From NCBI GenBank assembly GCA_025055435.1, contig JANWWN010000002.1, positions 1-47,284 on the forward strand: DNA of 47,284 nucleotides, given 5' to 3'. The stretch comes from Cyclobacteriaceae bacterium. GTDB taxonomy: Bacteria > Bacteroidota > Bacteroidia > Cytophagales > Cyclobacteriaceae. A model generated the notes under the pieces. The model saw only the letters and a program-made list of their open reading frames with translations, was not told where the DNA came from and did no database searches. How positions within the stretch are numbered: the first letter of the stretch is position 1; the number at the start of each line of letters is the position of its first letter. Shown here piece by piece: positions 1 to 7,583 of this stretch. Made by a program: the position numbers and the translations under genes.

Positions 1-628
1 AGGTTATGCCAATGAAAAAGTAGTTGTCCAAATCATCCGGATTACCGTAGCGATAATTTTTTCTGGTTATATCTCCATCGGAAACGTTGTCCAGATAATC
101 AAAAAATGTTTTTCGGATTCCGGTTTCGAAAGCCACGTACATTTTGGGGTTAATGATGTATTTAAATCCACCCCCGAACGGAACGGCTGCCTGGACATCG
201 CTGTATGCAACAGGTTTGCTGGTATAACCCGAAATGCCAAATAATCCGAGACCGGCAAATAAATAAGGAGTATATCGCATGGGCCGCTTACTGTCGCGCC
301 AGTCCAGAAAATGATATTCAAATCCCAGGGCTGCTTCAAATAAGGAGATGGAGAAGGATGCATTTCGCAGAGCAGCAGCAGCATCCAGCGGTAATTCGCC
401 GGCAGCCAGTTTTCCGGCCGTGAGTGTTGCCCGGAAACTGACAACTTTACTCAGGTTATTGCGGTAGAATACAGTTCCTGCCGGTGTACTGTTACCCAGC
501 CTAAAAGTGCGAACCAGGTCGCCCGTGTAGTTAAATACACCTAATCCAAATCCTACTTCCGAGCGTTGTGCGCCGGCCGTAAACGAAGCCAGGATAAGAA
601 AAATCGCTGCTGAACTGTTGGCGCGCAT
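1..628 (-). CDS. PorG-like (DUF6089) outer-membrane beta-barrel protein, 3' end cut by window edge
   Basis: The frame starts at ATG 628 and stays open to the left edge, giving 209 residues without a stop. It opens with a signal peptide (MRANSSAAIFLILASFTAGAQ, cleavage probably before Q21). The body has alternating beta-barrel-like sequence with FNYTGDL near the start, TPYLFAGLGLFG in the middle and FFDYLDNVSDGD late. These match NYFGDLSP, TPYLYAGISVF and FTDYLDDVSRNY in the upstream neighbour, so the two are paralogues. Its ATG shares one base with the neighbour's TAA (TAATG at 630-626), so translation is probably coupled. The family includes PorG of the type IX secretion system, but many members have no proven role; the family call is fairly sure, the function is not. 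Confidence 0.8.
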   Translation of the reverse strand, partial: MRANSSAAIFLILASFTAGAQRSEVGFGLGVFNYTGDLVRTFRLGNSTPAGTVFYRNNLSKVVSFRATLTAGKLAAGELPLDAAAALRNASFSISLFEAALGFEYHFLDWRDSKRPMRYTPYLFAGLGLFGISGYTSKPVAYSDVQAAVPFGGGFKYIINPKMYVAFETGIRKTFFDYLDNVSDGDITRKNYRYGNPDDLDNYFFIGIT

Positions 629-1686
629 TATCTGAACTTAGCGCGATGGAACGTTTTGCCGAGGATGTAGGTTAAGCGCACGGTGGTGACCATGAAAATG
701 TCGCGGTTGCTTTTGTTGCCACGAACATTTTCAATATTCTCCGCGCCGTATCCTGGCAACACTGTGTATGTTACACCATCCCTGCCGGTATAGGTATAAG
801 TTGGCGTAGCTACTTCATTGCTGCGATACGACATGGCACGGGCCAGATGGTTGTTCCCGAATACTCCCAGATCAACGTAATTACGACTTACATCATCCAG
901 GTAATCGGTAAAGGTGTACCTGAACCCAAACTCTGCGGCAATATCCATCACTTCATTTATCCGAAAACGTGCGCCAATGCCAATTGGTATAGCGGGCTGA
1001 ATTCTTTTGTAAGGTTTTATTCCGTAGTTGGCATCTCCGGGCTGAAGGCTGGCAAATTGTCCTTCGGTGCCCAGCGGCTGGAGGTCAACCCACTGCCCGC
1101 CCTTTCCGGTAGGATTACCGGCTGCATCGGTGTCCGGTGCTTTAGCTTGCGGATTGTGGTGGAATACCGAGATGCCGGCATACAAATAAGGTGTCCATTG
1201 AACACGGCTGATGTAGGTGGACATGTTCTCCCATAAGTCAATCTGAGCAACGACAGACAATTCTTTTATGCGATTGCGGAAGGAAAGATTTCGGTTGTAG
1301 CGGAAAATACCGTTCTGCGTATCGCTCTGATCAGCCGATTCGGTATCGGAGCCACGGATTCCTCCGTACGTGAAGGCTGCCTGTAGCTGATAGCGCGGAC
1401 CAAAACGATGGGTGAAAGATAACCCGATGGCAGGGCGTGTTAAACTTAAATCCGTACTAATGCGCTTTGGGGTTGGCGACAGATCGCCAAAATAGTTCAG
1501 TGAGTTTAGCGAAACACCGAGCATGTTATAAACTTTATCCTTGCCGAAATTTGATTTTCGGCCCCGGTAAGAAGCTATGCGTTTATTATTCTTCTTAATG
1601 TTTTTGCGGTTCATCTGTGCAGCCGCATCCCATGTAAATCCGCTGATAAACAACGTAGCCAACAGATAATAGACAGCTTTTTTCAT
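628..1686 (-). CDS. PorG-like (DUF6089) outer-membrane beta-barrel protein
   Basis: A 352-residue protein starting at MKKAVYYLLATL; an in-frame ATG 24 bases upstream would spoil the signal peptide. The signal peptide ends at AAA-Q (residues 21-24). A basic stretch (RKNIKKNNKRIASYRGRK) follows, then barrel sequence with NYFGDLSP, YQLQAAFTYG, TPYLYAGISVF and FTDYLDDVSRNYVDLG, typical of DUF6089. In Bacteroidota this family usually lies after NAD kinase and before uppS and a BamA/Omp85 gene, as here on the upstream side. P. gingivalis PorG, a type IX secretion outer-membrane protein, belongs to this family, so a role in that system is possible. A TACATTTG box 31 bases upstream may give it its own promoter. 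Confidence 0.85.
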   Translation of the reverse strand: MKKAVYYLLATLFISGFTWDAAAQMNRKNIKKNNKRIASYRGRKSNFGKDKVYNMLGVSLNSLNYFGDLSPTPKRISTDLSLTRPAIGLSFTHRFGPRYQLQAAFTYGGIRGSDTESADQSDTQNGIFRYNRNLSFRNRIKELSVVAQIDLWENMSTYISRVQWTPYLYAGISVFHHNPQAKAPDTDAAGNPTGKGGQWVDLQPLGTEGQFASLQPGDANYGIKPYKRIQPAIPIGIGARFRINEVMDIAAEFGFRYTFTDYLDDVSRNYVDLGVFGNNHLARAMSYRSNEVATPTYTYTGRDGVTYTVLPGYGAENIENVRGNKSNRDIFMVTTVRLTYILGKTFHRAKFR

Positions 1687-1717
1687 TACCGGTAAGTGTT
1701 TATCTATCAATGAACTA

Positions 1718-1725
1718 CAAATGTA
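1718..1725 (-). promoter_or_regulatory. Candidate -7 box for the PorG-like gene pair
   Basis: On the minus strand this reads TACATTTG, a perfect match to the Bacteroidota -7 consensus TAnnTTTG, 31 bases before the ATG at 1686 and just after the NAD kinase stop. No TTG is seen at the right distance for a -33 box, so support is partial. Confidence 0.4.
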
Positions 1726-1734
1726 GCCAAAAAA

Positions 1735-2610
1735 TTAATTCCGGATATCCAGACCCCAGTTAAGCTTTTGCCGCAGCGTTTTGAAATAATGCTGACCCTC
1801 CAATTGCACCAAATTGGCGCGAAATGGAGCACGGGTTATGGTAAGCCGGGTGTTCCGGTCGATTTCCGTGAACCGCGAATCCAGGGTAGCCAGGAATTTA
1901 TTCGAACGACCTTCTGCCTGCAGTGCGATTTCTGATGAGTCGGCCACCACAATGGGTCGCACGGTAAGGTTATGCGGACTTACCGGTGTGATAACAAAAT
2001 TTCCGGAGCGCGGAAACACCAGGGGCCCGCCGCAACTCAACGAATACCCTGTCGAACCTGTTGGTGTTGCAATGATGATGCCATCAGCCCAGTAAGAGTT
2101 TAAAAATTCTCCATCGATAAAAGTATGCACGGTTATCATGGAGGAAGAGCCCTTTTTCATTAATGTAAAATCGTTGAGGGCAAAATTGAGTTTGCCGAAT
2201 ATTTTTTTATTCGATTTTAATTGAAGCAGCGCCCGTTGGTCGAGTTTGAAATCCTGCTTCATAATTTTTTCCAGAGCCGCCTCGGTTTCTTCTTTACTGA
2301 TGGTAGCCAGGAAACCGAGACGTCCGGTGTTAATGCCCATAACCGGAATTTCCGCAGCACCGATGTGGGTGATGGTTTGCAGCAGGGTTCCGTCACCGCC
2401 AATGCTCAAAAAAGCATCAACTGCCGGCAATTTCTGCCCGGGAACATACACCTTCCATGCGGCATTTTCTATGTGATGCTTTTTAAGTGATGTAAGAAAA
2501 GAATCCGATAAAAAGATGCGCGCATTACTGCGAGCAAGCACATCCAGAACATGCCGGACGAAGCCAACTTCCTGGCGGGTTAGTTCTTTGCCATGAACTG
2601 CTATTTTCAT
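1735..2610 (-). CDS. nadK: NAD kinase
   Basis: Phosphorylates NAD to NADP in the cytoplasm. The 291-residue length is normal. The diagnostic GGDGT motif is at residues 71-75, followed by GINTGRLGFLA near 95 and the glycine-rich ADGIIIATPTGSTGYSLSCGGP block near 178-199, which bind the nucleotide and form the active site. It follows the CBS protein after 61 bases and precedes the PorG-like genes after 48, an order common in Bacteroidota. The start MKIAVHGKEL matches the usual beginning of the family (MKIAIYG...). Confidence 0.97.
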   Translation of the reverse strand: MKIAVHGKELTRQEVGFVRHVLDVLARSNARIFLSDSFLTSLKKHHIENAAWKVYVPGQKLPAVDAFLSIGGDGTLLQTITHIGAAEIPVMGINTGRLGFLATISKEETEAALEKIMKQDFKLDQRALLQLKSNKKIFGKLNFALNDFTLMKKGSSSMITVHTFIDGEFLNSYWADGIIIATPTGSTGYSLSCGGPLVFPRSGNFVITPVSPHNLTVRPIVVADSSEIALQAEGRSNKFLATLDSRFTEIDRNTRLTITRAPFRANLVQLEGQHYFKTLRQKLNWGLDIRN

Positions 2611-2671
2611 TCACGGGTTTGGTTCGGGCGTTTAGCAATGAAGCTACAAATTAGCGAAAGGATGCGAGAAC

Positions 2672-3337
2672 TTAAATGTCAAGGTAGCGCAACAGCATGT
2701 CCAGCCGCTCTTTTTCGCTGCCTACCGGCCGGCTTTCCTGGTAGCGCCCGATGACTTTGTATCCGAACCGTTCCAGTGTGGCCACCGTTCGCGATAAGTC
2801 GGTTTGGTTGAGTTTTAACGTTAGCCGAATTTTACCCGGATCGGACGGGTCTTCTTTTACAATACTGCTTAGAATTTTAACCCGGTTCTCCTCAATCAAT
2901 CGGCTGATTTCCGCAAGCGAATAGTCAGAGTGGTTCATGTACAACACGAGAATTCCCCCCGGCATCTGTACCGCAGCCGATTGGGCAAAAAAGGCTAATG
3001 CATCCTGAACGGTAATCACACCAACATATTGTTGTGAATCATCCAATACGGCCACCAGCTGAAGTTTATGCTCGGAGGCCGTTTTCAGCACATCGTACAG
3101 GTGGCTTTGAAGAGAAACAAAACACTTGCTTCCGATAAGCTGAAATTCGCTAACCTTTTTTTCTATGCTGTTACTTTCCAGAATGATCTGTTCGGAGATA
3201 AAACCCAGGAATTGCCGGTCGCGCACCACAGGCAGGTGCGGACAATAAAATTCATCCATCCACACCAACGCTTTGTGGGCGTCATCATCCGCTTTAAGCG
3301 GAGGAATCATCTGGTTAATCATTTCACCGGCAGTCAC
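2672..3337 (-). CDS. CBS-domain pair protein
   Basis: A 221-residue cytoplasmic protein. Two CBS motifs cover roughly residues 1-120 (MTAGEMINQMIPPLKADDDAHKALVWM, then LPVVRDRQFLGFIS and LVAVLDDSQQYVGVITVQDAL). The rest (about 130-221) has an ACT-like alternation (GGILVLYMNHSDYSLAEISRLIEENRVKI). CBS pairs usually bind adenosyl nucleotides. The stand-alone form next to NAD kinase is conserved in Bacteroidota, suggesting a link to nucleotide or NADP status, but the ligand is unknown. It lies only 15 bases after the hydrolase gene, so they are probably co-transcribed. Confidence 0.85.
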   Translation of the reverse strand: MTAGEMINQMIPPLKADDDAHKALVWMDEFYCPHLPVVRDRQFLGFISEQIILESNSIEKKVSEFQLIGSKCFVSLQSHLYDVLKTASEHKLQLVAVLDDSQQYVGVITVQDALAFFAQSAAVQMPGGILVLYMNHSDYSLAEISRLIEENRVKILSSIVKEDPSDPGKIRLTLKLNQTDLSRTVATLERFGYKVIGRYQESRPVGSEKERLDMLLRYLDI

Positions 3338-3352
3338 GGCAAAAATTTTTAT

Positions 3353-4114
3353 CTATATACGTTTCTCTTTCAGAAAGTCGCTTACCAAATCGTTAAATTT
3401 TTCCGGATGCTCCATCATCGGAGCATGGCAACACCGGTCAATAAAGCGCAACGTGGAATTGGGCAAAAGCCGGTTAAACTCGTGTGCCACCATAGGCGGA
3501 GTGATGGTGTCGTTTAATCCCCAAATTAAAAGTACGGGTACTTTAATCTGCGGAATTTCTTCGGCCATATTATGGCGCTGAGCCGATTTGGCAATGGCTA
3601 CTATGCGCATGGCCTTGGGTATGCTGTTGGTTGTTTCGAATACTTCGTCAACCAGTTCTTTCGTGGCTACTTTCGGGTCATAAAAAGTGTATTCCACACG
3701 TTCCTTAATGTACTCGTAATTTCCACGCTTGGGGTAGGAACCGCCCATGGAATCTTCAAACAATCCCGAGCTTCCGGTGAGCACCAGTTTTTGAACTTTA
3801 TCCGGATTTTTCAGTGTATAAACCAACGCGATATGACCTCCCAGGCTATTTCCCATGATAATCATGTTATCCAGCTGAAGGTAGGTTACAAATGCTTCAA
3901 CAAACTTCCGTAATCCTTCCAGCCCTGCCTCCTTTAGGGGCATATCGTAGATGGGTAACATGGGTATCACGACCCGGTAGTCTTTACTAAAGCGGCTGAC
4001 TACTCCCTCCCAGTTGCTTAACGCACCAAACAAACCGTGTAGCAACAGCAGCACGGTTCCCTCCCCTTCATCAACAAATTTAAATCCTCCTGCCTCTTTA
4101 ACCTGTAATGTCAT
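3353..4114 (-). CDS. Alpha/beta hydrolase
   Basis: A 253-residue serine hydrolase. I start it at MTLQVKEAGGF (4114) rather than 24 bases upstream, because similarity to hydrolases begins there. The oxyanion segment HGLFGALSNW is at 26-35, the nucleophile elbow GNSLGG puts the serine at residue 90, the acid is in LLIWGLNDTITPP and the histidine in CCHAPMMEHPEKF. No signal peptide is seen, so it is cytoplasmic. The substrate cannot be told from sequence; members of this branch are annotated as esterases or C-C bond hydrolases. It precedes the CBS gene by 15 bases. Confidence 0.88.
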   Translation of the reverse strand: MTLQVKEAGGFKFVDEGEGTVLLLLHGLFGALSNWEGVVSRFSKDYRVVIPMLPIYDMPLKEAGLEGLRKFVEAFVTYLQLDNMIIMGNSLGGHIALVYTLKNPDKVQKLVLTGSSGLFEDSMGGSYPKRGNYEYIKERVEYTFYDPKVATKELVDEVFETTNSIPKAMRIVAIAKSAQRHNMAEEIPQIKVPVLLIWGLNDTITPPMVAHEFNRLLPNSTLRFIDRCCHAPMMEHPEKFNDLVSDFLKEKRI

Positions 4115-4189
4115 GACTGAGTTGGCGAAAAAGTACAAAAAAATAAATAATGGTAAACAGCCCGGAAAAATTAATAACGATGGGGTTTT

Positions 4190-4648
4190 TCATCCGGGTA
4201 AAACATGAGTTAACGCATTACCCAGGATTCGGTAAGTCCACGATTCTTCCACCCACCACGGAAGGTTTGCTTTAAGTGAATCCACCAGCCAGATTAGCAA
4301 CGCCAGCCAGAAAACTGATTTCACCGCCCCCAGCAGCGCACCCAATACCTTATCCGGGAAACCGAAAATGGTTTTATGCAAAGCCCAACTCATTAAGGCT
4401 CCTGCCGTTCGGACAATCAACAGTGTTACAGCAAACACCAAAACAAACGACAGTAGCGGAAGCCATTTATCGTTTACGTGCACATGCGGACGCAGTGTCG
4501 ATGTTATTTCGGCAGTTAAAAAAATCCCGGCCACTACACCAAGCACAAGCGCGGCCAGGGAAAAAACCATAAATACAAATCCTTTATGGTATCCGCTTAT
4601 AATACCCAGGCCAAGAAAAATGAGTAAAACACCATCCAAAAAATTCAA
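4190..4648 (-). CDS. cvpA: CvpA family membrane protein, TTG start
   Basis: A 152-residue inner-membrane protein with four predicted helices (about 5-22, 28-48, 62-85, 103-122), as in CvpA (colicin V production protein), whose biochemical role is still unclear. The start is TTG at 4648-4646, overlapping the TGA of the yqeY homologue (TTGA). MNFLDGVLLIFLGLGIISGYHKGF aligns with the usual CvpA N-terminus, while the next ATG (residue 27) would delete the first helix. The overlap suggests translational coupling. Seventy-five bases separate it from the downstream hydrolase. Confidence 0.85.
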   Translation of the reverse strand: MNFLDGVLLIFLGLGIISGYHKGFVFMVFSLAALVLGVVAGIFLTAEITSTLRPHVHVNDKWLPLLSFVLVFAVTLLIVRTAGALMSWALHKTIFGFPDKVLGALLGAVKSVFWLALLIWLVDSLKANLPWWVEESWTYRILGNALTHVLPG

Positions 4649-5097
4649 GCGGAGAGTAGTTTCTTAACCCACTCGGAAATTTGCTTACCATCGGCCTGGC
4701 CTGCCAGTTTTTTGGTTGCAACACCCATTACCTTGCCCATATCCTGTGGGCCCACCGCGCCCACTTCGTTAATTATCTTTTTCAATTCGGCCTGAAGCTC
4801 TTCTTCACTTAACTGTTTTGGAAGATACCGGCTGATGATCTGAAGTTGAAATAATTCCCTTTCAGCCAGGTCGGTGCGACCCTGTTGCTGAAAAATTTCA
4901 GCCGACTCTTTTCGCTGTTTCGCAGCCTTCATCAGCAGTTTGTTCTCCGCATCGGGCGTAAGTTCAGTTACTCCGCCTTTTTCTGTTTCAGCGAGAAGTA
5001 TAAGCGACTTGATACCGCGCAGCGCCTCCAGCTCTTCTTTATTTTTTGCCAGCATGGCTTTTTTAATGTCGGCATCAATGGTTGATTTTAGACTCAT
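4645..5097 (-). CDS. yqeY: GatB/YqeY domain protein
   Basis: A 150-residue protein matching YqeY from end to end: MSLKSTIDADIKKAMLAKNK at the start, LRGIKSLILLAE, then QLQIISRYLPKQLSEEEL, and DMGKVMGVATKKLAGQADGK near the C-terminus. The fold resembles the tRNA-binding tail of GatB (aspartyl/glutamyl-tRNA amidotransferase), but the stand-alone protein has no firmly proven reaction. It is the first gene of the minus-strand run and diverges from pdxJ over 80 bases. Confidence 0.92.
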   Translation of the reverse strand: MSLKSTIDADIKKAMLAKNKEELEALRGIKSLILLAETEKGGVTELTPDAENKLLMKAAKQRKESAEIFQQQGRTDLAERELFQLQIISRYLPKQLSEEELQAELKKIINEVGAVGPQDMGKVMGVATKKLAGQADGKQISEWVKKLLSA

Positions 5098-5117
5098 GGT
5101 TGAAGCGATAACTGAAG

Positions 5118-5125
5118 CAAAAGTA
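5118..5125 (-). promoter_or_regulatory. Candidate -7 box for yqeY-cvpA
   Basis: The minus strand reads TACTTTTG, a perfect TAnnTTTG box, 20 bases before the ATG at 5097 in the yqeY/pdxJ divergent gap. No clear -33 TTG is seen upstream. Confidence 0.42.
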
Positions 5126-5177
5126 AAAAGAATACAGGTTTCGTTTTGGCTTAAGTTGTAATATTGAAGGAAAATAC

Positions 5178-5894
5178 ATGACGCGCCTGAGTGTCAACAT
5201 CAACAAGATTGCCACGTTGCGAAACGCGCGTGGTGGTAACAACCCGGATGTGGTAAAGGCCGCTATTGACTGCGAACGTTTTGGCGCCCAGGGTATCACC
5301 GTGCACCCACGGCCCGATGAACGGCATATCCGTTATGCCGATGTCCTGGCTCTGGCACCGGTGCTGACCACCGAATTCAATATCGAGGGTTTTCCGGATG
5401 ATCGTTACCTGAAACTCTTACGCGAGGTTAGACCTGCACAAGCCACGCTTGTGCCGGACAAACCGGATGTTATTACTTCAAACACCGGGTGGGATACCGT
5501 ATCTCATCAATCGTTCCTTCAGGAAGTTATTGAAGAGATAAAAAAATATGCCGGCCGTGTTTCGGTATTTATAAACCCTGAACCCGTTATGGCCGAAGCA
5601 GCTGCACGCGCCGGAGCCGACCGCGTAGAACTGTACACCGAACCGTATGCACGGCTTTATCGGCAAAACCGTGAACAGGCTGTTAAACCTTATGTGGAAA
5701 CTGCACTTGCCGCATACCAGGCCGGACTGGCCGTAAATGCGGGCCACGATCTGAACCTGGAAAATCTGCGTTTCCTGCGTCAATCTATTCCTCATTTGGC
5801 CGAAGTCTCCATCGGGCACGCCCTGATTTGCGATGCCCTGTATTATGGACTGGAGAATACCATTCAGCTTTATCTGCGCGAACTGCGCGGATAA
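5178..5894 (+). CDS. pdxJ: Pyridoxine 5'-phosphate synthase
   Basis: Condenses 1-deoxy-D-xylulose 5-phosphate with 3-amino-2-oxopropyl phosphate, the last ring-forming step of the DXP-dependent vitamin B6 pathway, in the cytoplasm. The 238-residue protein has the family signatures VNINKIATLRNARGG (6-20), the active-site block HPRPDERHI (43-51), TLVPDKPD, INPE and NAGHDLN. Length is normal. It is divergent from yqeY and followed after 32 bases by two TPM-domain genes. In Bacteroidota pdxJ commonly lies near the CBS/NAD kinase genes, consistent with the region to its left. Confidence 0.97.
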   Translation: MTRLSVNINKIATLRNARGGNNPDVVKAAIDCERFGAQGITVHPRPDERHIRYADVLALAPVLTTEFNIEGFPDDRYLKLLREVRPAQATLVPDKPDVITSNTGWDTVSHQSFLQEVIEEIKKYAGRVSVFINPEPVMAEAAARAGADRVELYTEPYARLYRQNREQAVKPYVETALAAYQAGLAVNAGHDLNLENLRFLRQSIPHLAEVSIGHALICDALYYGLENTIQLYLRELRG

Positions 5895-5926
5895 TTTGCC
5901 TAACTTGGTCATTCCAAACGTAACTT

Positions 5927-6577
5927 ATGGACCTGAGAAAAAAATTTTCCGATGCCGACTTCGAGCGCATCCGCAAAGCCGTGCGCGAAGCCGAGGCTAA
6001 CATATCGGGCGAGATTGTGCCGGTGATGGTACCGCAAAGCGGATATTACACCATAGCCAATTACAAGGCAGGTATTATCCTGGGATTACTCGCTTTTCTT
6101 GGCATTATCGTCTTTGACCGCTTTATGCCCCGCTATGCGCTGTACGACCCGTTGCTCATGTTTATTATTGTAGTAGCAGCCGGCCTGCTCGGATCCATTT
6201 TACCGCAGTTCTCCGACAGCATACGGCGATTGCTGGTAACGCAGCTGCATATGGACAACGCCACACGGCAGCGCGCTGAAAATGCTTTTCTTGAAGAAGA
6301 AGTCTTTAACACGCGCCACCGCACCGGTATTCTGATTTTCATTTCTTTTTTTGAACACGAAGTTATTGTGCTGGCCGATCGCGGCATCAGCAAAGTAGTG
6401 GAACAAAAAGTGTGGGATAAGCTCGTTAGTGATTTAACTGATAATATCCGAAAAGGAAAAGTAATTGAAGGCCTGGAAGCTACTATTAAACGATGCGGAG
6501 AAATACTGCTGGAACACGGCTTTAAAAAGACCGGTGATGACATCAACGAACTGCGCGATGATCTTCGCCTTGGATAA
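5927..6577 (+). CDS. TPM-domain membrane protein
   Basis: A 216-residue protein with a short TPM-like N-terminal part (FSDADFERIRKAVREAEANISGEIVPVMV), a hairpin of two membrane helices (about 46-63 and 75-95), and a cytoplasmic or periplasmic C-terminal part continuing the TPM fold (NTRHRTGILIFISFFEHEVIVLADRGI, then IRKGKVIEGLEATIKRCGEILLEHG). TPM (DUF477/TLP18.3-Psb32-MOLO-1) domains act in membrane protein assembly or repair in plants; the bacterial role is not settled. It is 22 bases from the second TPM gene, a pairing normally found next to lemA in Bacteroidota; here lemA is at 42918-43493. Confidence 0.88.
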   Translation: MDLRKKFSDADFERIRKAVREAEANISGEIVPVMVPQSGYYTIANYKAGIILGLLAFLGIIVFDRFMPRYALYDPLLMFIIVVAAGLLGSILPQFSDSIRRLLVTQLHMDNATRQRAENAFLEEEVFNTRHRTGILIFISFFEHEVIVLADRGISKVVEQKVWDKLVSDLTDNIRKGKVIEGLEATIKRCGEILLEHGFKKTGDDINELRDDLRLG

Positions 6578-6599
6578 TTGGCTCGTTAAAAAATTTATC

Positions 6600-7487
6600 A
6601 TGACCCGATTATTAACTGCCTGTTTATTTGTTTTAAGTGCCACTGCGTTTGCCCAGCTTGACGTACCGGAATTGTGGGGCATGCGTGTTCACGATGAAGC
6701 CGGCCTGCTCTCACCCCAAATGCGCGAACAGCTGGAAACCCGCCTGAAGCAATACGAAGACTCCACTTCCAACCAGATTGCCATACTCATCATTCCTTCG
6801 CTGAAAGGTGAAGTACTGGAAGATTACTCCCTGCGCGTAGCTGAAAAATGGAAACTGGGTCAAAAGGAAAAAGATAATGGTGTGTTATTGCTGATTGCCG
6901 TTGAAGACCGCAAGATGCGCATCGAAGTGGGTTACGGATTGGAGGGTGTATTGCCCGATGTTATCTGCAGCCGCATCATCCGGAATGAAATTGCTCCGCG
7001 GTTCAGGCGAAATGAATTCGATGAAGGTGTATGGGCAGGCATTGTGGCCATTACGCAGGCCATTGGCGGAGAATACACTGCCGGGGAAGGAGACGGTGAG
7101 GGCTTTGAACCGTTAACACCCGGTGAGAAAGCGTTGGCAAGTTTATTTGTTTTCACCATTCTGGGTGTTTTCACATTCATAGGATTAAAAGCCAAGGGGG
7201 CTGCCGGGTGGTTTCTTTATTTATTCCTGATTCCTTTTTATGCCGTGTTTCCGGGAAGCATTCTCGGGTTCGCTGTAGGTATTCCTATTTTACTCGCTTA
7301 TCTGGTGGGCTGGCCTTTCCTCCGGTTTCTCTTCAAACGTAAAGGGTGGATCACCCTTACTTCCTCTGGTGGCTCCTCGGGTAGTGGAGGATGGTTCAGT
7401 GGTAGCAGTGGGTGGTCATCGGGTGGAGGTGGCTGGTCGGGCGGAGGTGGAAGCTTTGGCGGAGGCGGAAGCAGTGGGGGGTGGTAG
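6600..7487 (+). CDS. YgcG-type TPM-domain protein with Gly/Ser/Trp-rich tail
   Basis: A 295-residue protein. I start at ATG 6600, which gives a signal peptide (MTRLLTACLFVLSATAFAQ); the longer open frame to 6465 lies inside the preceding gene. The TPM domain covers about 25-150 (VHDEAGLLSPQMREQLETRL, SNQIAILIIPSLKGE, KDNGVLLLIAVEDRKMRIEVGYGLEG, IAPRFRRNEFDEGVWAGI). Two membrane helices follow around 178-235, then a tail of about 35 residues made of glycine, serine, tryptophan and phenylalanine, a hallmark of the YgcG family. Probably anchored in the inner membrane with the TPM domain in the periplasm. Confidence 0.9.
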   Translation: MTRLLTACLFVLSATAFAQLDVPELWGMRVHDEAGLLSPQMREQLETRLKQYEDSTSNQIAILIIPSLKGEVLEDYSLRVAEKWKLGQKEKDNGVLLLIAVEDRKMRIEVGYGLEGVLPDVICSRIIRNEIAPRFRRNEFDEGVWAGIVAITQAIGGEYTAGEGDGEGFEPLTPGEKALASLFVFTILGVFTFIGLKAKGAAGWFLYLFLIPFYAVFPGSILGFAVGIPILLAYLVGWPFLRFLFKRKGWITLTSSGGSSGSGGWFSGSSGWSSGGGGWSGGGGSFGGGGSSGGW

Positions 7488-7558
7488 GAACCCGGCGCAA
7501 TTGACTGACTTATCTCGCTCCAGAAAAATCTTCAAAACATCCTGTCCTCTTTTTCCTG

Positions 7559-7566
7559 TATTTTTG
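7559..7566 (+). promoter_or_regulatory. Candidate -7 box for glyA
   Basis: TATTTTTG is a perfect TAnnTTTG box, 17 bases before the glyA ATG in the 96-base gap after the TPM gene. No suitable -33 TTG is visible. Confidence 0.38.
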
Positions 7567-7583
7567 GCCCTTTCCATTCACTC

